From Sphingomonas sp. JUb134 (GTDB lineage: Bacteria > Pseudomonadota > Alphaproteobacteria > Sphingomonadales > Sphingomonadaceae): DNA of 64,000 nucleotides. Positions 43,265 to 52,214 of the stretch are shown here, one piece after another. The stretch is taken from positions 879,001 to 943,000 of the forward strand of contig NZ_SLYP02000001.1 of the NCBI RefSeq assembly GCF_004341505.2, written 5' to 3'. Within the stretch, counting starts at the first letter, position 1, and each line of letters begins with the position of its first letter. Under the pieces are notes generated by a model. The model ran no database searches. It had not been told where the DNA came from and was given only the letters and a program-made list of their open reading frames with translations. The translations under genes and the position numbers were made by a program.

Positions 43265-44482
43265 TTAGCGGTCGCGGCGGCCGAGCAGGCGCAGGCGCAG
43301 CGCGTTCAGCTTGATGAAGCCGGCGGCGTCGCGCTGGTCATAGGCGCCTTGGTCGTCCTCGAAGGTGACGACCTTTTCCGAATAGAGCGAATAGGGCGAC
43401 TTGCGGCCGATGACGTGGACGCCGCCCTTGTAGAGCTTCAGCCGGACGGTGCCGGTGACCTTGGTCTGGCTGTGGTCGATCGCGGCCTGGAGCATCTCGC
43501 GCTCCGGCGAGAACCAGAAGCCGTTGTAGAGCAGCTCCGCATAACGCGGCATCAGCTCGTCCTTGAGGTGGGCGGCGCCGCGGTCGAGCGTGACCTGCTC
43601 GATCGCGCGGTGCGCGGCGTGCAGGATGGTACCGCCCGGGGTCTCGTACATGCCGCGGCTCTTCATGCCGACGAAGCGGTTCTCGACCAGGTCGAGGCGG
43701 CCGATGCCGTGGGTGCGGCCGAGGTCGTTGAGCTTGGCGAGCAGGGTCGCGGGCGAAAGCCCCTCGCCGTTGATCGCCACTGCGTCGCCGCCTTCGAAAT
43801 CGACGGTGATGATCTCGGGCTGGTCGGGCGCGTCCTCAGGGTTGACGGTGCGCGAGAAGACATAGTCCGGCACCTCTTCCCACGGATCCTCGAGCACCTT
43901 GCCCTCGGACGAGGTGTGGAGGAGGTTCGCGTCGGTGGAGAAGGGGCTCTCGCCGCGCTTGTCCTTGGGGACCGGGATCTGGTTCTTTTCGGCGAAGTCG
44001 ATCAGCGCGGTGCGGCTGGTGAGGTCCCATTCGCGCCAAGGCGCGATCACCTTGATGTCGGGCTGGAGCGCGTAATAGCCGAGCTCGAAGCGGACCTGGT
44101 CGTTGCCCTTGCCGGTCGCGCCGTGGCTGACAGCGTCGGCGCCGACCATCTTGGCGATCTCGATCTGGCGCTTGGCGATCAGCGGGCGCGCGATGGAGGT
44201 GCCGAGCAGGTACAGCCCCTCGTAGAGCGCGTTGGCGCGCATCATCGGGAAGACATAGTCCTTCACGAACTCTTCGCGCAGGTCGTCGATGAAGATGTGC
44301 TCGGGCTTCACGCCCATCAGCTCGGCCTTCTTGCGGGCGGGCTCGAGCTCCTCGCCCTGGCCGAGGTCGGCGGTGAAGGTCACCACCTCGCACTGATATT
44401 CGGTCTGCAGCCATTTCAGGATCACGCTCGTGTCGAGGCCGCCCGAATAGGCGAGCACCACGCGATTGATCTTGTCGGCCAT
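43265..44482 (-). CDS. argG: argininosuccinate synthase
   Basis: A 405-residue enzyme joining citrulline and aspartate with ATP in arginine synthesis. The pyrophosphatase loop [11 protein letters not shown] is at about residues 10-20. [28 protein letters not shown] and [19 protein letters not shown] follow in the standard order. The ATG at 44482 gives [15 protein letters not shown], the normal N-terminus. Full length. Confidence 0.97.
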   Translation of the reverse strand: MADKINRVVLAYSGGLDTSVILKWLQTEYQCEVVTFTADLGQGEELEPARKKAELMGVKPEHIFIDDLREEFVKDYVFPMMRANALYEGLYLLGTSIARPLIAKRQIEIAKMVGADAVSHGATGKGNDQVRFELGYYALQPDIKVIAPWREWDLTSRTALIDFAEKNQIPVPKDKRGESPFSTDANLLHTSSEGKVLEDPWEEVPDYVFSRTVNPEDAPDQPEIITVDFEGGDAVAINGEGLSPATLLAKLNDLGRTHGIGRLDLVENRFVGMKSRGMYETPGGTILHAAHRAIEQVTLDRGAAHLKDELMPRYAELLYNGFWFSPEREMLQAAIDHSQTKVTGTVRLKLYKGGVHVIGRKSPYSLYSEKVVTFEDDQGAYDQRDAAGFIKLNALRLRLLGRRDR

Positions 44483-44573
44483 CAGCTCATTCTCCGAAAT
44501 GCCCTCACCGGGGCCCGCGTGCCGGTGGCAGGGCGGGCCGGCGCTTCTCACGCGGGCAGGTTGCGCGCGCGCT

Positions 44574-45917
44574 CTATGCCTCGCGCGGCGCTTCCGCAAG
44601 CGGCTGGCCGACGGATTGCACCAGCCGCGGGAGCGCGAGGCCGAGGCCGGCGGCGCGATAGAGGTAGCTGGCGAGCAGCGCGACCCACATGCCGACCGCG
44701 CCCAACGGCCTCAGCAGCAGATCGGTCGCGAGGTAGAGCAGGGTGGCGGCGACGGCGGCGTCGCGCAGGCTCTTGCCGGCGGTGGCGCCGATGAACACGC
44801 CGTCGAGCAGCCAGGCGGGGGCGCCGACCAAGGGCACCAGCGCGGCGAAGGGCAGGAGCGCGATCGCGTGGGCGCGGACCTCGGCATTGTCGGTGACGGC
44901 GGCGATCAGCGGCACGCCGGCGACGTGGATCAGGAGCGCGAAGGCGGCGCCGGCGGCGAGCGTGAACTCGCCCGTCAAGCGGGTGGCGCGCAGAAGCTCC
45001 GCACGCGCGCCGCGGCCGATCGCCTCGCCGATCCGCGACTCGGCGGTGAAGGCGAAGCCGTCGAGCACGAAGGCGGAGACGGAGACGAACTGCATCAGCA
45101 CGTGGTTGGCCGCGAGCGGGACTGCCCCCAGCCGCGCGCCCGCATTGGCGAACCAGCCGAACAGCACCAGCAGGGCGACGGTGCGGACCATGATGTCGGC
45201 GTTGACCGCGAACAGCCGGCGCAGCTTGTCGCGATCGAACAGCCGCGCGCCGAGGCCAGTGAGGGCGCCGGGGCCGAGGATGCGCAGCGCGAGGAAGATG
45301 CCGAGCAGCAGCGCGCTCCACTCGGCGCAGGCGGTGCCGAGGCCGACGCCCCGTGCGCCGAGGCCGATCCCCCAGACGAACCAGATGTCCAGCACGGCAT
45401 TGACGAGGTTCATCGCGATCTGGAGCAGCAGCGCCGCGCGCGTGCGGCCGAGCCCGAGCAGCCAGCCGTTGAGCGCGAAGACGCCGAGGCTGGCGGGCGC
45501 CCCCACGAAGCGGCCGCTGACATAGCCGCTCGCCGCCGCATCGAGCGCGCCGCCGCCTGCCAAGAGCGCGAAGGCGAGCGGGACCAGCAGCAGCTGGAGC
45601 GCGAACAGCGCGACGCCGAGCCCGAAGCCGAGCGCCAGGCCGCGCAGCAGCATCGCGCGGACCTCCTCGGTATCGCCCGCCCCCTGGGCCTGGGCGGTCA
45701 TGCCGGTCATGCCCATGCGCAGGAAGCCGAAACTCCAGAACAGGAAGTTGATGACGGTGGTGCCGAGCGCGACGCCTGCCAAGGCGGCGGCGTCGCCGGT
45801 GCGGCCAATGACGACCGTGTCGACCATGCCGACCAGCGGCACGGTGGTCTGGCCGAGCATGATCGGCCACGCCTGTTGGAAGATCGAGGTACGGGTGAGC
45901 GGGGTGGGCGTGGTCAT
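44574..45917 (-). CDS. MATE-family efflux transporter
   Basis: A 447-residue membrane protein with about twelve helices. [25 protein letters not shown] (only part of this quoted: [17 protein letters not shown]) is the typical first helix, and [20 protein letters not shown] the second-domain signature. The family exports drugs or metabolites using Na+ or H+. The ATG at 45917 is preferred; an in-frame ATG at 46049 lies in the repeat region upstream. A large inverted repeat and a 12-G run lie directly upstream, and could affect expression. Confidence 0.92.
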   Translation of the reverse strand: MTTPTPLTRTSIFQQAWPIMLGQTTVPLVGMVDTVVIGRTGDAAALAGVALGTTVINFLFWSFGFLRMGMTGMTAQAQGAGDTEEVRAMLLRGLALGFGLGVALFALQLLLVPLAFALLAGGGALDAAASGYVSGRFVGAPASLGVFALNGWLLGLGRTRAALLLQIAMNLVNAVLDIWFVWGIGLGARGVGLGTACAEWSALLLGIFLALRILGPGALTGLGARLFDRDKLRRLFAVNADIMVRTVALLVLFGWFANAGARLGAVPLAANHVLMQFVSVSAFVLDGFAFTAESRIGEAIGRGARAELLRATRLTGEFTLAAGAAFALLIHVAGVPLIAAVTDNAEVRAHAIALLPFAALVPLVGAPAWLLDGVFIGATAGKSLRDAAVAATLLYLATDLLLRPLGAVGMWVALLASYLYRAAGLGLALPRLVQSVGQPLAEAPREA

Positions 45918-45988
45918 GGGGCTGCCCCTGCTATGGTCGAGCGGCCGGGTGCAAGCGGTGTGAGGCACAGGCCGATGTTCTGCTCCTC

Positions 45989-46104
45989 CCCGTTTGTCTC
46001 GAGTAGGGATCGAGCTTGTCGAGAGCCCGTATCGAGAGAGGTGCGGCAACCGCTTTCTCGATACGCCGTCTCGACAAGCTCGACGGCTACTCGAAACAAA
46101 CGGG
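45989..46104. repeat. 116-bp imperfect inverted repeat with adjacent G12 run
   Basis: CCCGTTTGTCTCGAGTAG (45989-46006) is the reverse complement, with one mismatch region, of CTACTCGAAACAAACGGG (46087-46104). Inner arms GATCGAGCTTGTCGAGA and TCTCGACAAGCTCGACG also pair. A run of 12 G follows at 46112-46123, then TTCGATACGGGGCTTCGACGG-like half repeats up to about 46160. The structure lies between the cfa stop and the MATE transporter start. Confidence 0.8.
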
Positions 46105-46198
46105 AAGGCTTGGGGGGGGGGGGCTTCGATACGGGGCTTCGACGGGCTCAGCCCCTACTCAGCACGAACGGATGTGGGGGTTGGCATCATCGTCTGCA

Positions 46199-47437
46199 TC
46201 AGGCCTCCACCACCTCGTGCAGGCGCCGCTCCTCCTCCAGCATATAGTCGCGGGTGAGTGGCAGCGCGTCGCGGGAGCGGGCGAACTGGAGCTGGTAGTT
46301 GACCATGCCGCCATAGTCGAAGCTGACCTGCGACCCGGCGAGATAGAAGGTCCACATGCGGAAGAAGCGCTCGTCGTAGAGGTCGACGATCGCCTGCTTG
46401 GCCGCAACCGCGCGGTCGTACCAATGGGCGAGGGTGAAGCCATAGTGGCGGCGCAGCACCTCCACGTCGGTGAGGAACATCTTGTTCCCCTCGTGCGCGC
46501 GGACGATCTCCGACAGCGCCGGGATGTAGCCGCCGGGGAAGATGTACTTGGCGGTGAAATGGTCGGTGACGCCGGGCCCGCCGGCGCGGCCGATGGTGTG
46601 GAGGAGCATCACGCCGTCGGGGGTGAGCAGCTCGCGGCACTTGGCGAAGAAGGTGCGGTATTGCGGCGGGCCGACATGCTCGAACATGCCGACCGAGACG
46701 ATGCGGTCGAACTGGCCCTGGACCGCGCGATAGTCGATCAGCTCGAAGCGGACCTTGTCGGCGACGCCCGCTTCCTCCGCGCGGCGGCGGGCGACCTTGA
46801 GCTGTTCCTCCGACAAAGTGACGCCCAGCACCTCGGCACCGGTCTTGCGGTGGAGGTAGAGCGCCATGCCGCCCCAGCCGCAGCCGATGTCGAGCACGCG
46901 CATGCCCGGGCGCAGCGCGAGCTTGGCGGCGATGTGCGCCTTTTTGTCGACCTGCGCCTGTTCGAGGCTGACCGCGGGATCGGTGAAATAGGCGCAGCTG
47001 TACTGGCGGTCGACGTCGAGGAAGAGGTCGTAGAGCCGGTCCGACAGGTCGTAGTGATGGGCGACGTTGCGCTTCGACTGGCGGGCCTGGTTGTAGCGAT
47101 CGAGCCGGTGGAGCACGGCGTTGGCGACGAGGCGCATGCCGCGCGCCTTGAGCTTGCTTTCCCCCGCCTCCCAGAGGTTGTTCTTCTTGAACAGGACCAA
47201 CAGGTCGCGGATGTCGCCCTGCTCGATCACTAGGCGCCCGTCCATGAAGGCTTCCGCCGCCCCGAGGCTCGGGTCCCGCACGATCGAGGTGAGGACCTTG
47301 CGATCGGTGAAGCGGATCGTGACGTCGGGGAAGCCGGGGTCCGGCGTGCCGAAGCGGCCGGTACTCCCGTTGGCATGGTGGACGGTCAGCTGGCCCTTTT
47401 GAACGGCCCGCGCGAAGAACATGTCGATCAGTGCCAT
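46199..47437 (-). CDS. cfa: cyclopropane-fatty-acyl-phospholipid synthase family methyltransferase
   Basis: A 412-residue enzyme that methylenates unsaturated acyl chains in membrane phospholipids using S-adenosylmethionine. An N-terminal lipid-binding-like domain (residues 1-130) is followed by YSCAYFTDP, the SAM motif VLDIGCGWGGMALYL (about 180-194), GVTLSEEQLKVA and MFEHVGPPQYRTFF. The length matches the family. It is alone, downstream of the E2 gene on the same strand (62-base gap). Confidence 0.92.
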   Translation of the reverse strand: MALIDMFFARAVQKGQLTVHHANGSTGRFGTPDPGFPDVTIRFTDRKVLTSIVRDPSLGAAEAFMDGRLVIEQGDIRDLLVLFKKNNLWEAGESKLKARGMRLVANAVLHRLDRYNQARQSKRNVAHHYDLSDRLYDLFLDVDRQYSCAYFTDPAVSLEQAQVDKKAHIAAKLALRPGMRVLDIGCGWGGMALYLHRKTGAEVLGVTLSEEQLKVARRRAEEAGVADKVRFELIDYRAVQGQFDRIVSVGMFEHVGPPQYRTFFAKCRELLTPDGVMLLHTIGRAGGPGVTDHFTAKYIFPGGYIPALSEIVRAHEGNKMFLTDVEVLRRHYGFTLAHWYDRAVAAKQAIVDLYDERFFRMWTFYLAGSQVSFDYGGMVNYQLQFARSRDALPLTRDYMLEEERRLHEVVEA

Positions 47438-47499
47438 GGCGGCGAGGCTAATCGTTTCGGGGGCGGAAAGCTACCGCTCGGTTCGATTATACCTCCCGC

Positions 47500-48861
47500 T
47501 CAGTCGGCGAACAGCAGCACGGGCGTTTCCAAGAGCTTCTTGAGTGCCTGGACGAAGCTCGCCGCATCCCAGCCGTCCACCACGCGGTGGTCGCACGAGA
47601 TCGACACGTTCATGAGCTTGGCGCGCCGGATCATGTCCCCGCCGCGCCCGTCGTCGACGAACACGGGGCGCTCGACGATGCGGTTGGGACCGACGATCGC
47701 GACTTCCGGCCGGTTGATGACAGGAGTGGTGGCGACGCCGCCCAGGGGCCCCAATGAGGTGACGGTGATGGTGCCACCCGACAGCTCCTCCGAGCGCGCC
47801 TTGCCGGTGCGGGCGGCCTCGGCCAGGCGGGTGATCTCGGCCGCGAGCTGCCAGACGTTCTTGTCCTGCGCGTCACGGAGGACGGGTACCATCAGGCCGG
47901 CATCGGTCTGCGTTGCCATGCCCATGTGCACGCGCCCGTGGCGGGTGACTACCCCGGCCTCGTCGTCATAGCGGGCGTTGAGCATCGGGAAGTCGGGAAG
48001 CGTGCGGCAGAGCGCGGCGATGAACAGCGGCAGCAGGGTGAGCTTGGGCCGGTCGCCGCGGTTGGCGTTGAGGTCGGCGCGCATGGCTTCGAGCGCGGTG
48101 ACCTCCACCTCCTCCACATAGGTGAAGTGGGGGATGTGGCGCTTGGACGCGGCCATGTTGTCGGCGATGCGGCGGCGCATGCCGATGACCTTCACCGGCT
48201 GGTCGTCGCGGGCGCGGCTGGCGTTGGGCGCGTGATAGCCCTGGGCCTGGCCGTAGCGGAGGTGCGCGTCGAGGTCCGAGTGGCGGACGCGGTCGGATTC
48301 GGTGCGAACCTGGGACAGGTCGATGCCGAGGTCGCGGGCGCGGGCGCGGACTGCGGGGGAGGCGAGGATGGGATGCTTGTGCCCTTGCCCCTCTTCGTAC
48401 CCCGGCGAAGGCCGGGGCCCAGCATCGTTGGTCTTAGTGGCGGGTGCTGCGCTTTCCTCGCGGGCGTCTCCCAACTGGGCCCCGGCCTCCGCCGGGGTAC
48501 TGTCGGGGAGCGTGGACGCGGCGCCGTCCGCCTCGGGCGGAGTGAGACAGGCGGGGGTGGCGTCCGTCGCGACTTCCACGCCGGGGTTTTCCGCGACGAC
48601 GGTGTCGCTTTCGGTCTCCGCCTCGGTTTCGATCACCACCAGCGTCGAGCCGATCGGGATCGAGTCGCCGGGTTCGCCAGCGAGTTCGATCACGATGCCG
48701 GCGACGGGGCTCTCCATCTCGACCGTCGCCTTGTCGGTCATCATGTCGGCGATGCGGCCGTCTTCCTCGACGCGATCGCCGATGGCCACGTGCCAGGCGA
48801 CGATCTCCGCCTCGGAAATGCCTTCGCCGATGTCGGGCAGGCGGAAGCTGAAGCGTGCCAT
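47500..48861 (-). CDS. bkdB: dihydrolipoamide acyltransferase (E2) of the branched-chain 2-oxoacid dehydrogenase complex
   Basis: A 453-residue E2. The lipoyl domain (1-80) has its lysine in MTDKATVEME (Lys44), the E1/E3-binding domain is at about 165-204 (ILASPAVRARARDLGIDLSQ), and the catalytic domain ends in SCDHRVVDGWDAASFV with the active-site histidine. The linker between lipoyl and binding domains contains two peptides (about 120-132 and 146-159) encoded by family B palindromic repeats. The ATG at 48861 overlaps the E1beta stop. No E3 gene is adjacent. Confidence 0.93.
   Translation of the reverse strand: MARFSFRLPDIGEGISEAEIVAWHVAIGDRVEEDGRIADMMTDKATVEMESPVAGIVIELAGEPGDSIPIGSTLVVIETEAETESDTVVAENPGVEVATDATPACLTPPEADGAASTLPDSTPAEAGAQLGDAREESAAPATKTNDAGPRPSPGYEEGQGHKHPILASPAVRARARDLGIDLSQVRTESDRVRHSDLDAHLRYGQAQGYHAPNASRARDDQPVKVIGMRRRIADNMAASKRHIPHFTYVEEVEVTALEAMRADLNANRGDRPKLTLLPLFIAALCRTLPDFPMLNARYDDEAGVVTRHGRVHMGMATQTDAGLMVPVLRDAQDKNVWQLAAEITRLAEAARTGKARSEELSGGTITVTSLGPLGGVATTPVINRPEVAIVGPNRIVERPVFVDDGRGGDMIRRAKLMNVSISCDHRVVDGWDAASFVQALKKLLETPVLLFAD
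48393..48505. repeat. two family B palindromic repeats inside the E2 coding sequence
   Basis: GTACCCCGGCGAAGGCCGGG at 48398-48417, within a unit at 48393-48422, and CAACTGGGCCCCGGCCTCCG plus CCGGGGTACTG at 48472-48502 are inverted copies of the intergenic family B unit. They keep the E2 frame open and encode DAGPRPSPGYEEG and STPAEAGAQLGD in the flexible linker. Confidence 0.8.
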
Positions 48862-49901
48862 CAGGTCCTCATCACTTTCTTGAGCGCTTCGCCGATGCGA
48901 ACGGGGCCGGGGAAATAGGCCCATTCCAGGCTGTGCGGGTACGGCGTGTCGAAGCCGGTGACGCGTTCGATCGGCGCCTCCAGGTGGTAGAAACAGCGCT
49001 CCTGCACCAGCGCCGACAGCTCGGCGCCGAAGCCGGAGGTGCGGGTCGCCTCGTGCACGATCATGCAGCGGCCAGTCTTCTTCACCGACGCCTCGATCGC
49101 CTCGATATCGAGGGGGACGAGGGTGCGCAGGTCCAGGATCTCGGCGTCGACGCCGGCTTCCTCGACCACGGCCTGGCAGACATGGACCATGGTGCCATAA
49201 GCGAGGATGGTGAGCGCCTCGCCCGGGCGGACCACCGCCGCCTTGCCGAGCGGGACGCGGTAGTAGCCGGTGGGAACGGTGGCGGCGGAATGCCCCGCCC
49301 AGCTTTTCGCCGGGCGGTCCCAATGGCCGTCGAACGGGCCGTTGTAGATGCGCTTGGGCTCGAAGAAGAGGACCGGATCGTTGTCCTCGATCGCGGCGAT
49401 CAGCAGGCCCTTGGCGTCATAGGGCGTCGACGGGATCACCGTCTTGATGCCGGAGACATGGGTGAAGATGCCTTCCGGGCTCTGGCTGTGGGTCTGGCCG
49501 CCGAAGATGCCGCCGCCGAACGGGGAGCGCACTGTCATCGGCGCGATGAACTCCCCGGCCGAGCGGTAGCGCAGGCGGGCCGCTTCCGACACGAGCTGGT
49601 CGAGCGCGGGATAGATGTAATCGGCGAACTGGATCTCCGGCACGGGGCGCAGGCCGTAGGCGCCCATGCCGATCGCGACGCCGACGATGCCGGTCTCGGT
49701 GATCGGCGTGTCGAAGACGCGAGTCTTGCCGTATTTCTTCTGGAGACCGGCGGTCGCGCGGAACACGCCGCCGAAATAGCCGACGTCCTCGCCCATCACG
49801 ATCACGTCCGGATCGCGTGCCATCATGACGTCGAGCGCGGAGTTGATCGCCTGGATCATGTTCATGGGCGCGGTTTCGCCCGGAGCGGCGGTGTCCGCCA
49901 T
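48861..49901 (-). CDS. 2-oxoisovalerate dehydrogenase E1 beta subunit
   Basis: A 346-residue thiamine-diphosphate-dependent subunit that, with E1alpha, decarboxylates branched-chain 2-oxoacids. Family segments are MNMIQAINSALDVMMARDPD, VMGEDVGYFGGVFRAT, DTPITETGIVGVAIGMGAYG and FADYIYPALDQLVSE. The ATG at 49901 (MADTAAPG) has GAGGAAG upstream. The stop overlaps the E2 start by one base. E1alpha ends 14 bases upstream. Confidence 0.94.
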   Translation of the reverse strand: MADTAAPGETAPMNMIQAINSALDVMMARDPDVIVMGEDVGYFGGVFRATAGLQKKYGKTRVFDTPITETGIVGVAIGMGAYGLRPVPEIQFADYIYPALDQLVSEAARLRYRSAGEFIAPMTVRSPFGGGIFGGQTHSQSPEGIFTHVSGIKTVIPSTPYDAKGLLIAAIEDNDPVLFFEPKRIYNGPFDGHWDRPAKSWAGHSAATVPTGYYRVPLGKAAVVRPGEALTILAYGTMVHVCQAVVEEAGVDAEILDLRTLVPLDIEAIEASVKKTGRCMIVHEATRTSGFGAELSALVQERCFYHLEAPIERVTGFDTPYPHSLEWAYFPGPVRIGEALKKVMRT

Positions 49902-49915
49902 CGCTGCTTCCTCGC

Positions 49916-51202
49916 TCACTTGCGCGCCCACGGCCGGCCGGAGGCGGCCTCTTCGGCGAGCATCTGCGCCTGCTGCTCGCGCAGGTGCCAGGGCATCTCC
50001 TCGAACACGCCGTCGAACAGGCTGTCGAGCGGCTGGTGCAGGCCGTGGCCGAGCACGCCGTTCTTCTCGGCCTCCTTCTGCGCGGCGCGGACTTCCTCGG
50101 CGACCTCGCGGTCCATCGCGGCGTGGCGTTCGTCATCCCATTCGCCGATCGCGACGAGGTGCGCCTTCAGGCGGGCGATCGGATCGCCGAGCGGCCAGGC
50201 GGTCGCTTCCTCGGCGGAGCGGTACTGCGAGGGATCGTCGGAGGTGGAGTGCCCCTCGGCGCGATAGGTGAAATGCTCGATCAGCGTCGGCCCCTGGTTG
50301 GTGCGGGCGCGCTCGGCCGCCCATTTGGTGGCGGCGTAAACCGCGAGCGCGTCGTTACCATCGACGCGCAGGCCGGCGATGCCATAGCCGATCGCGCGCG
50401 CGGCAAAGGTCGTCGCCTCGGCGCCCGCGAACCCTGAGAAGCTGGAGATCGCCCACTGGTTGTTGACGACGTTGAAGATGACGGGCGCGCGATAGACGGC
50501 GGCAAAGGTGCAGGCGGAGTGGAAGTCGCCCTCCGCGGTCGATCCTTCCCCGCACCAGGCGGCGGCGATGCGGGTGTCGCCCTTGGCCGCCGATGCCATC
50601 GCCCAGCCCACAGCCTGCGGATATTGGGTGGTGAGGTTGCCCGAGATCGAGAAGAAGCCGGTGTCGCGTGCCGAATACATGATCGGCAGCTGCTTGCCGT
50701 GGAGCTTGTCGCCGCTGTTCGAGTAGATCTGGTTCATCATCTCGACCAGCGGATAGTCGCGGGTGATGAGGATCCCCTGCTGGCGATAGCTGGGGAAGCA
50801 CATGTCCTCATAGTCGAGCGCCAGCGTCGCGGCGACGGCGACCGCCTCCTCGCCGGTGCACTTCATGTAGAAGCTGGTCTTACCTTGGCGCTGGGCGCGG
50901 AACATGCGCTCGTCGAAGGCGCGGGTGCGGGCCATCGAGCGCAGCATGCGGCGCAGCACCTCTGGCGCGAGGCGCGGGTTCCAGGCGCCGACAGCCTGGT
51001 TGTCCTCGTCCAGCACGCGCACCAGCGTGTAGGCGAGCTCGTGGAACTCGGCCGCAGGCGCGCTGGTGTCGGGGCGGCGGGCCGCGTCGGCGGGGGGGAT
51101 GGCGACCTCCGCGAAATCGACGGGATCGCCGGGGCGGAAGCGGGGCTCCGGCACGTGCAGCGCCAGGGGCGGCAGATTGGGTCGCAGCGACTCTTCGCTC
51201 AC
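49916..51202 (-). CDS. 2-oxoisovalerate dehydrogenase E1 alpha subunit
   Basis: A 428-residue subunit. The thiamine-binding stretch runs from WCGEGSTAEGDFHSACTFAA to FNVVNNQW (about 226-262), and GKTSFYMKCTGEEAVAVAAT with SYRQQGILITR are typical of the branched-chain type. The phosphorylation-loop region TYRAEGHSTSDDPSQYR is present. The N-terminus is longer than in pyruvate enzymes, as is usual for the branched-chain form. It is first in the operon E1alpha-E1beta-E2. Confidence 0.94.
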   Translation of the reverse strand: MSEESLRPNLPPLALHVPEPRFRPGDPVDFAEVAIPPADAARRPDTSAPAAEFHELAYTLVRVLDEDNQAVGAWNPRLAPEVLRRMLRSMARTRAFDERMFRAQRQGKTSFYMKCTGEEAVAVAATLALDYEDMCFPSYRQQGILITRDYPLVEMMNQIYSNSGDKLHGKQLPIMYSARDTGFFSISGNLTTQYPQAVGWAMASAAKGDTRIAAAWCGEGSTAEGDFHSACTFAAVYRAPVIFNVVNNQWAISSFSGFAGAEATTFAARAIGYGIAGLRVDGNDALAVYAATKWAAERARTNQGPTLIEHFTYRAEGHSTSDDPSQYRSAEEATAWPLGDPIARLKAHLVAIGEWDDERHAAMDREVAEEVRAAQKEAEKNGVLGHGLHQPLDSLFDGVFEEMPWHLREQQAQMLAEEAASGRPWARK

Positions 51203-51395
51203 TCGTCTCTCCTAGGCCTGCCGTCCGGAGCCGGAACCCCGCGCAGACTCGTTTCAAGCGAGTGTTATAAAATTTCAAAGCCCGGCGGAAGCCAGGATCG
51301 TCGCTGCGGTGCAGCGTCGCGGCGATCGGGTGGTTTCCGGCGGCAGGTGCACCCGCTTCGCTCGCGCTGGCGGCCATGGCGGCCTATGGAGCGGC

Positions 51396-51965
51396 ATGGC
51401 CATGCTCTCCACCCCCCTCCCGACGCGCGGCTTCGGCCTGGCGCTGATCCTGCTCGCCACTGCCTGCAACGGCGGGGGTACGGCCGCACCCGACAATGCG
51501 GCGACGGAGCCTGTTCCCGAAGCGATGGCGACGGTCGCGCCGGTACCGACAGCCACCGCGCCCGTCGCTTCGCCCGAGCCGACCGCGACGGCCCTGCCGC
51601 AGAAGCTGCCGGCACTCGACATCACCGAGGCGGACGTCGAGGCGCAGCTTTCGCCCGCGTTGGAGGCGTGCCTGAACTCCGGCGATGCGGCCAAGGGCGT
51701 GTCGGTGGCGATGGGGGCGTGCGTGCGGGACGAACTGGCGGTGCAGGACGCGCGGCTGAACGCGGCCTACAAGTCGGCGATGGCCAAGCGTGGGCCGGCG
51801 GAGCAGGCGAAGCTGCGGGTCGAAGAGCGGGCCTGGATCAAGCGCCGTGACGCGGAGTGCGAAGAGCAGCGGACCGGCGGGACGATCGACATGGTCGAGG
51901 TGCCGATGTGCCTGCTGCACGAGACGGTGCGGCGGCGGATCACGCTGCAGCCGATGGCGGGCTGA
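51396..51965 (+). CDS. lipoprotein with LprI-like (DUF1311) domain
   Basis: A 189-residue protein. The signal ends in a lipobox (LILLATAC, about residue 27), so it should be lipid-anchored in the envelope. A Pro/Ala/Thr linker precedes the C-terminal LprI domain with conserved cysteines (CLNSGDAAKGVSVAMGAC, DAECEEQ) and the LNAAYKSAM helix. Family members include lysozyme inhibitors. The ATG at 51396 has GGAG upstream. A two-helix membrane protein follows five bases later. Confidence 0.8.
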   Translation: MAMLSTPLPTRGFGLALILLATACNGGGTAAPDNAATEPVPEAMATVAPVPTATAPVASPEPTATALPQKLPALDITEADVEAQLSPALEACLNSGDAAKGVSVAMGACVRDELAVQDARLNAAYKSAMAKRGPAEQAKLRVEERAWIKRRDAECEEQRTGGTIDMVEVPMCLLHETVRRRITLQPMAG

Positions 51966-51970
51966 TCGCG

Positions 51971-52210
51971 GTGCGCGCGCTGTCGAACCTGCTGTTCGTG
52001 CTCGCCGCCGGGATCGCGGCCCTGGCGTTCCTGGTCTCGAGCTTCGCGCGTTCGATGGCGTGCGGCTATGCACCCAATTCCACCGGGTGCCGGGCGGCCT
52101 GGCCCTGGGAGATGAACGGCGACGACCGATGGTGGCTGTTCGAACTGCCGTTGTTGCTGGTGCTGGGGCTGGTGGCCGGCGCGGTCCTCTTGCGGCGCAA
52201 GTCGCGCTGA
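51971..52210 (+). CDS. small two-helix membrane protein
   Basis: A 79-residue protein with helices at about residues 4-24 (LSNLLFVLAAGIAALAFLVS) and 57-73 (LPLLLVLGLVAGAVLLR), separated by a loop with two cysteines (MACGYAPNSTGC). It ends in RRKSR, which would be cytoplasmic. The GTG at 51971 lies five bases after the lipoprotein stop, suggesting co-expression. No family is recognised. Confidence 0.65.
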   Translation: MRALSNLLFVLAAGIAALAFLVSSFARSMACGYAPNSTGCRAAWPWEMNGDDRWWLFELPLLLVLGLVAGAVLLRRKSR

Positions 52211-52214
52211 CGCC

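Noticed and set aside
44466..46247. 593-residue plus-strand open frame over the MATE transporter gene
   Set aside because: Low-complexity Glu/Ala/Gln/Gly composition, and it runs antisense to a recognisable transporter.
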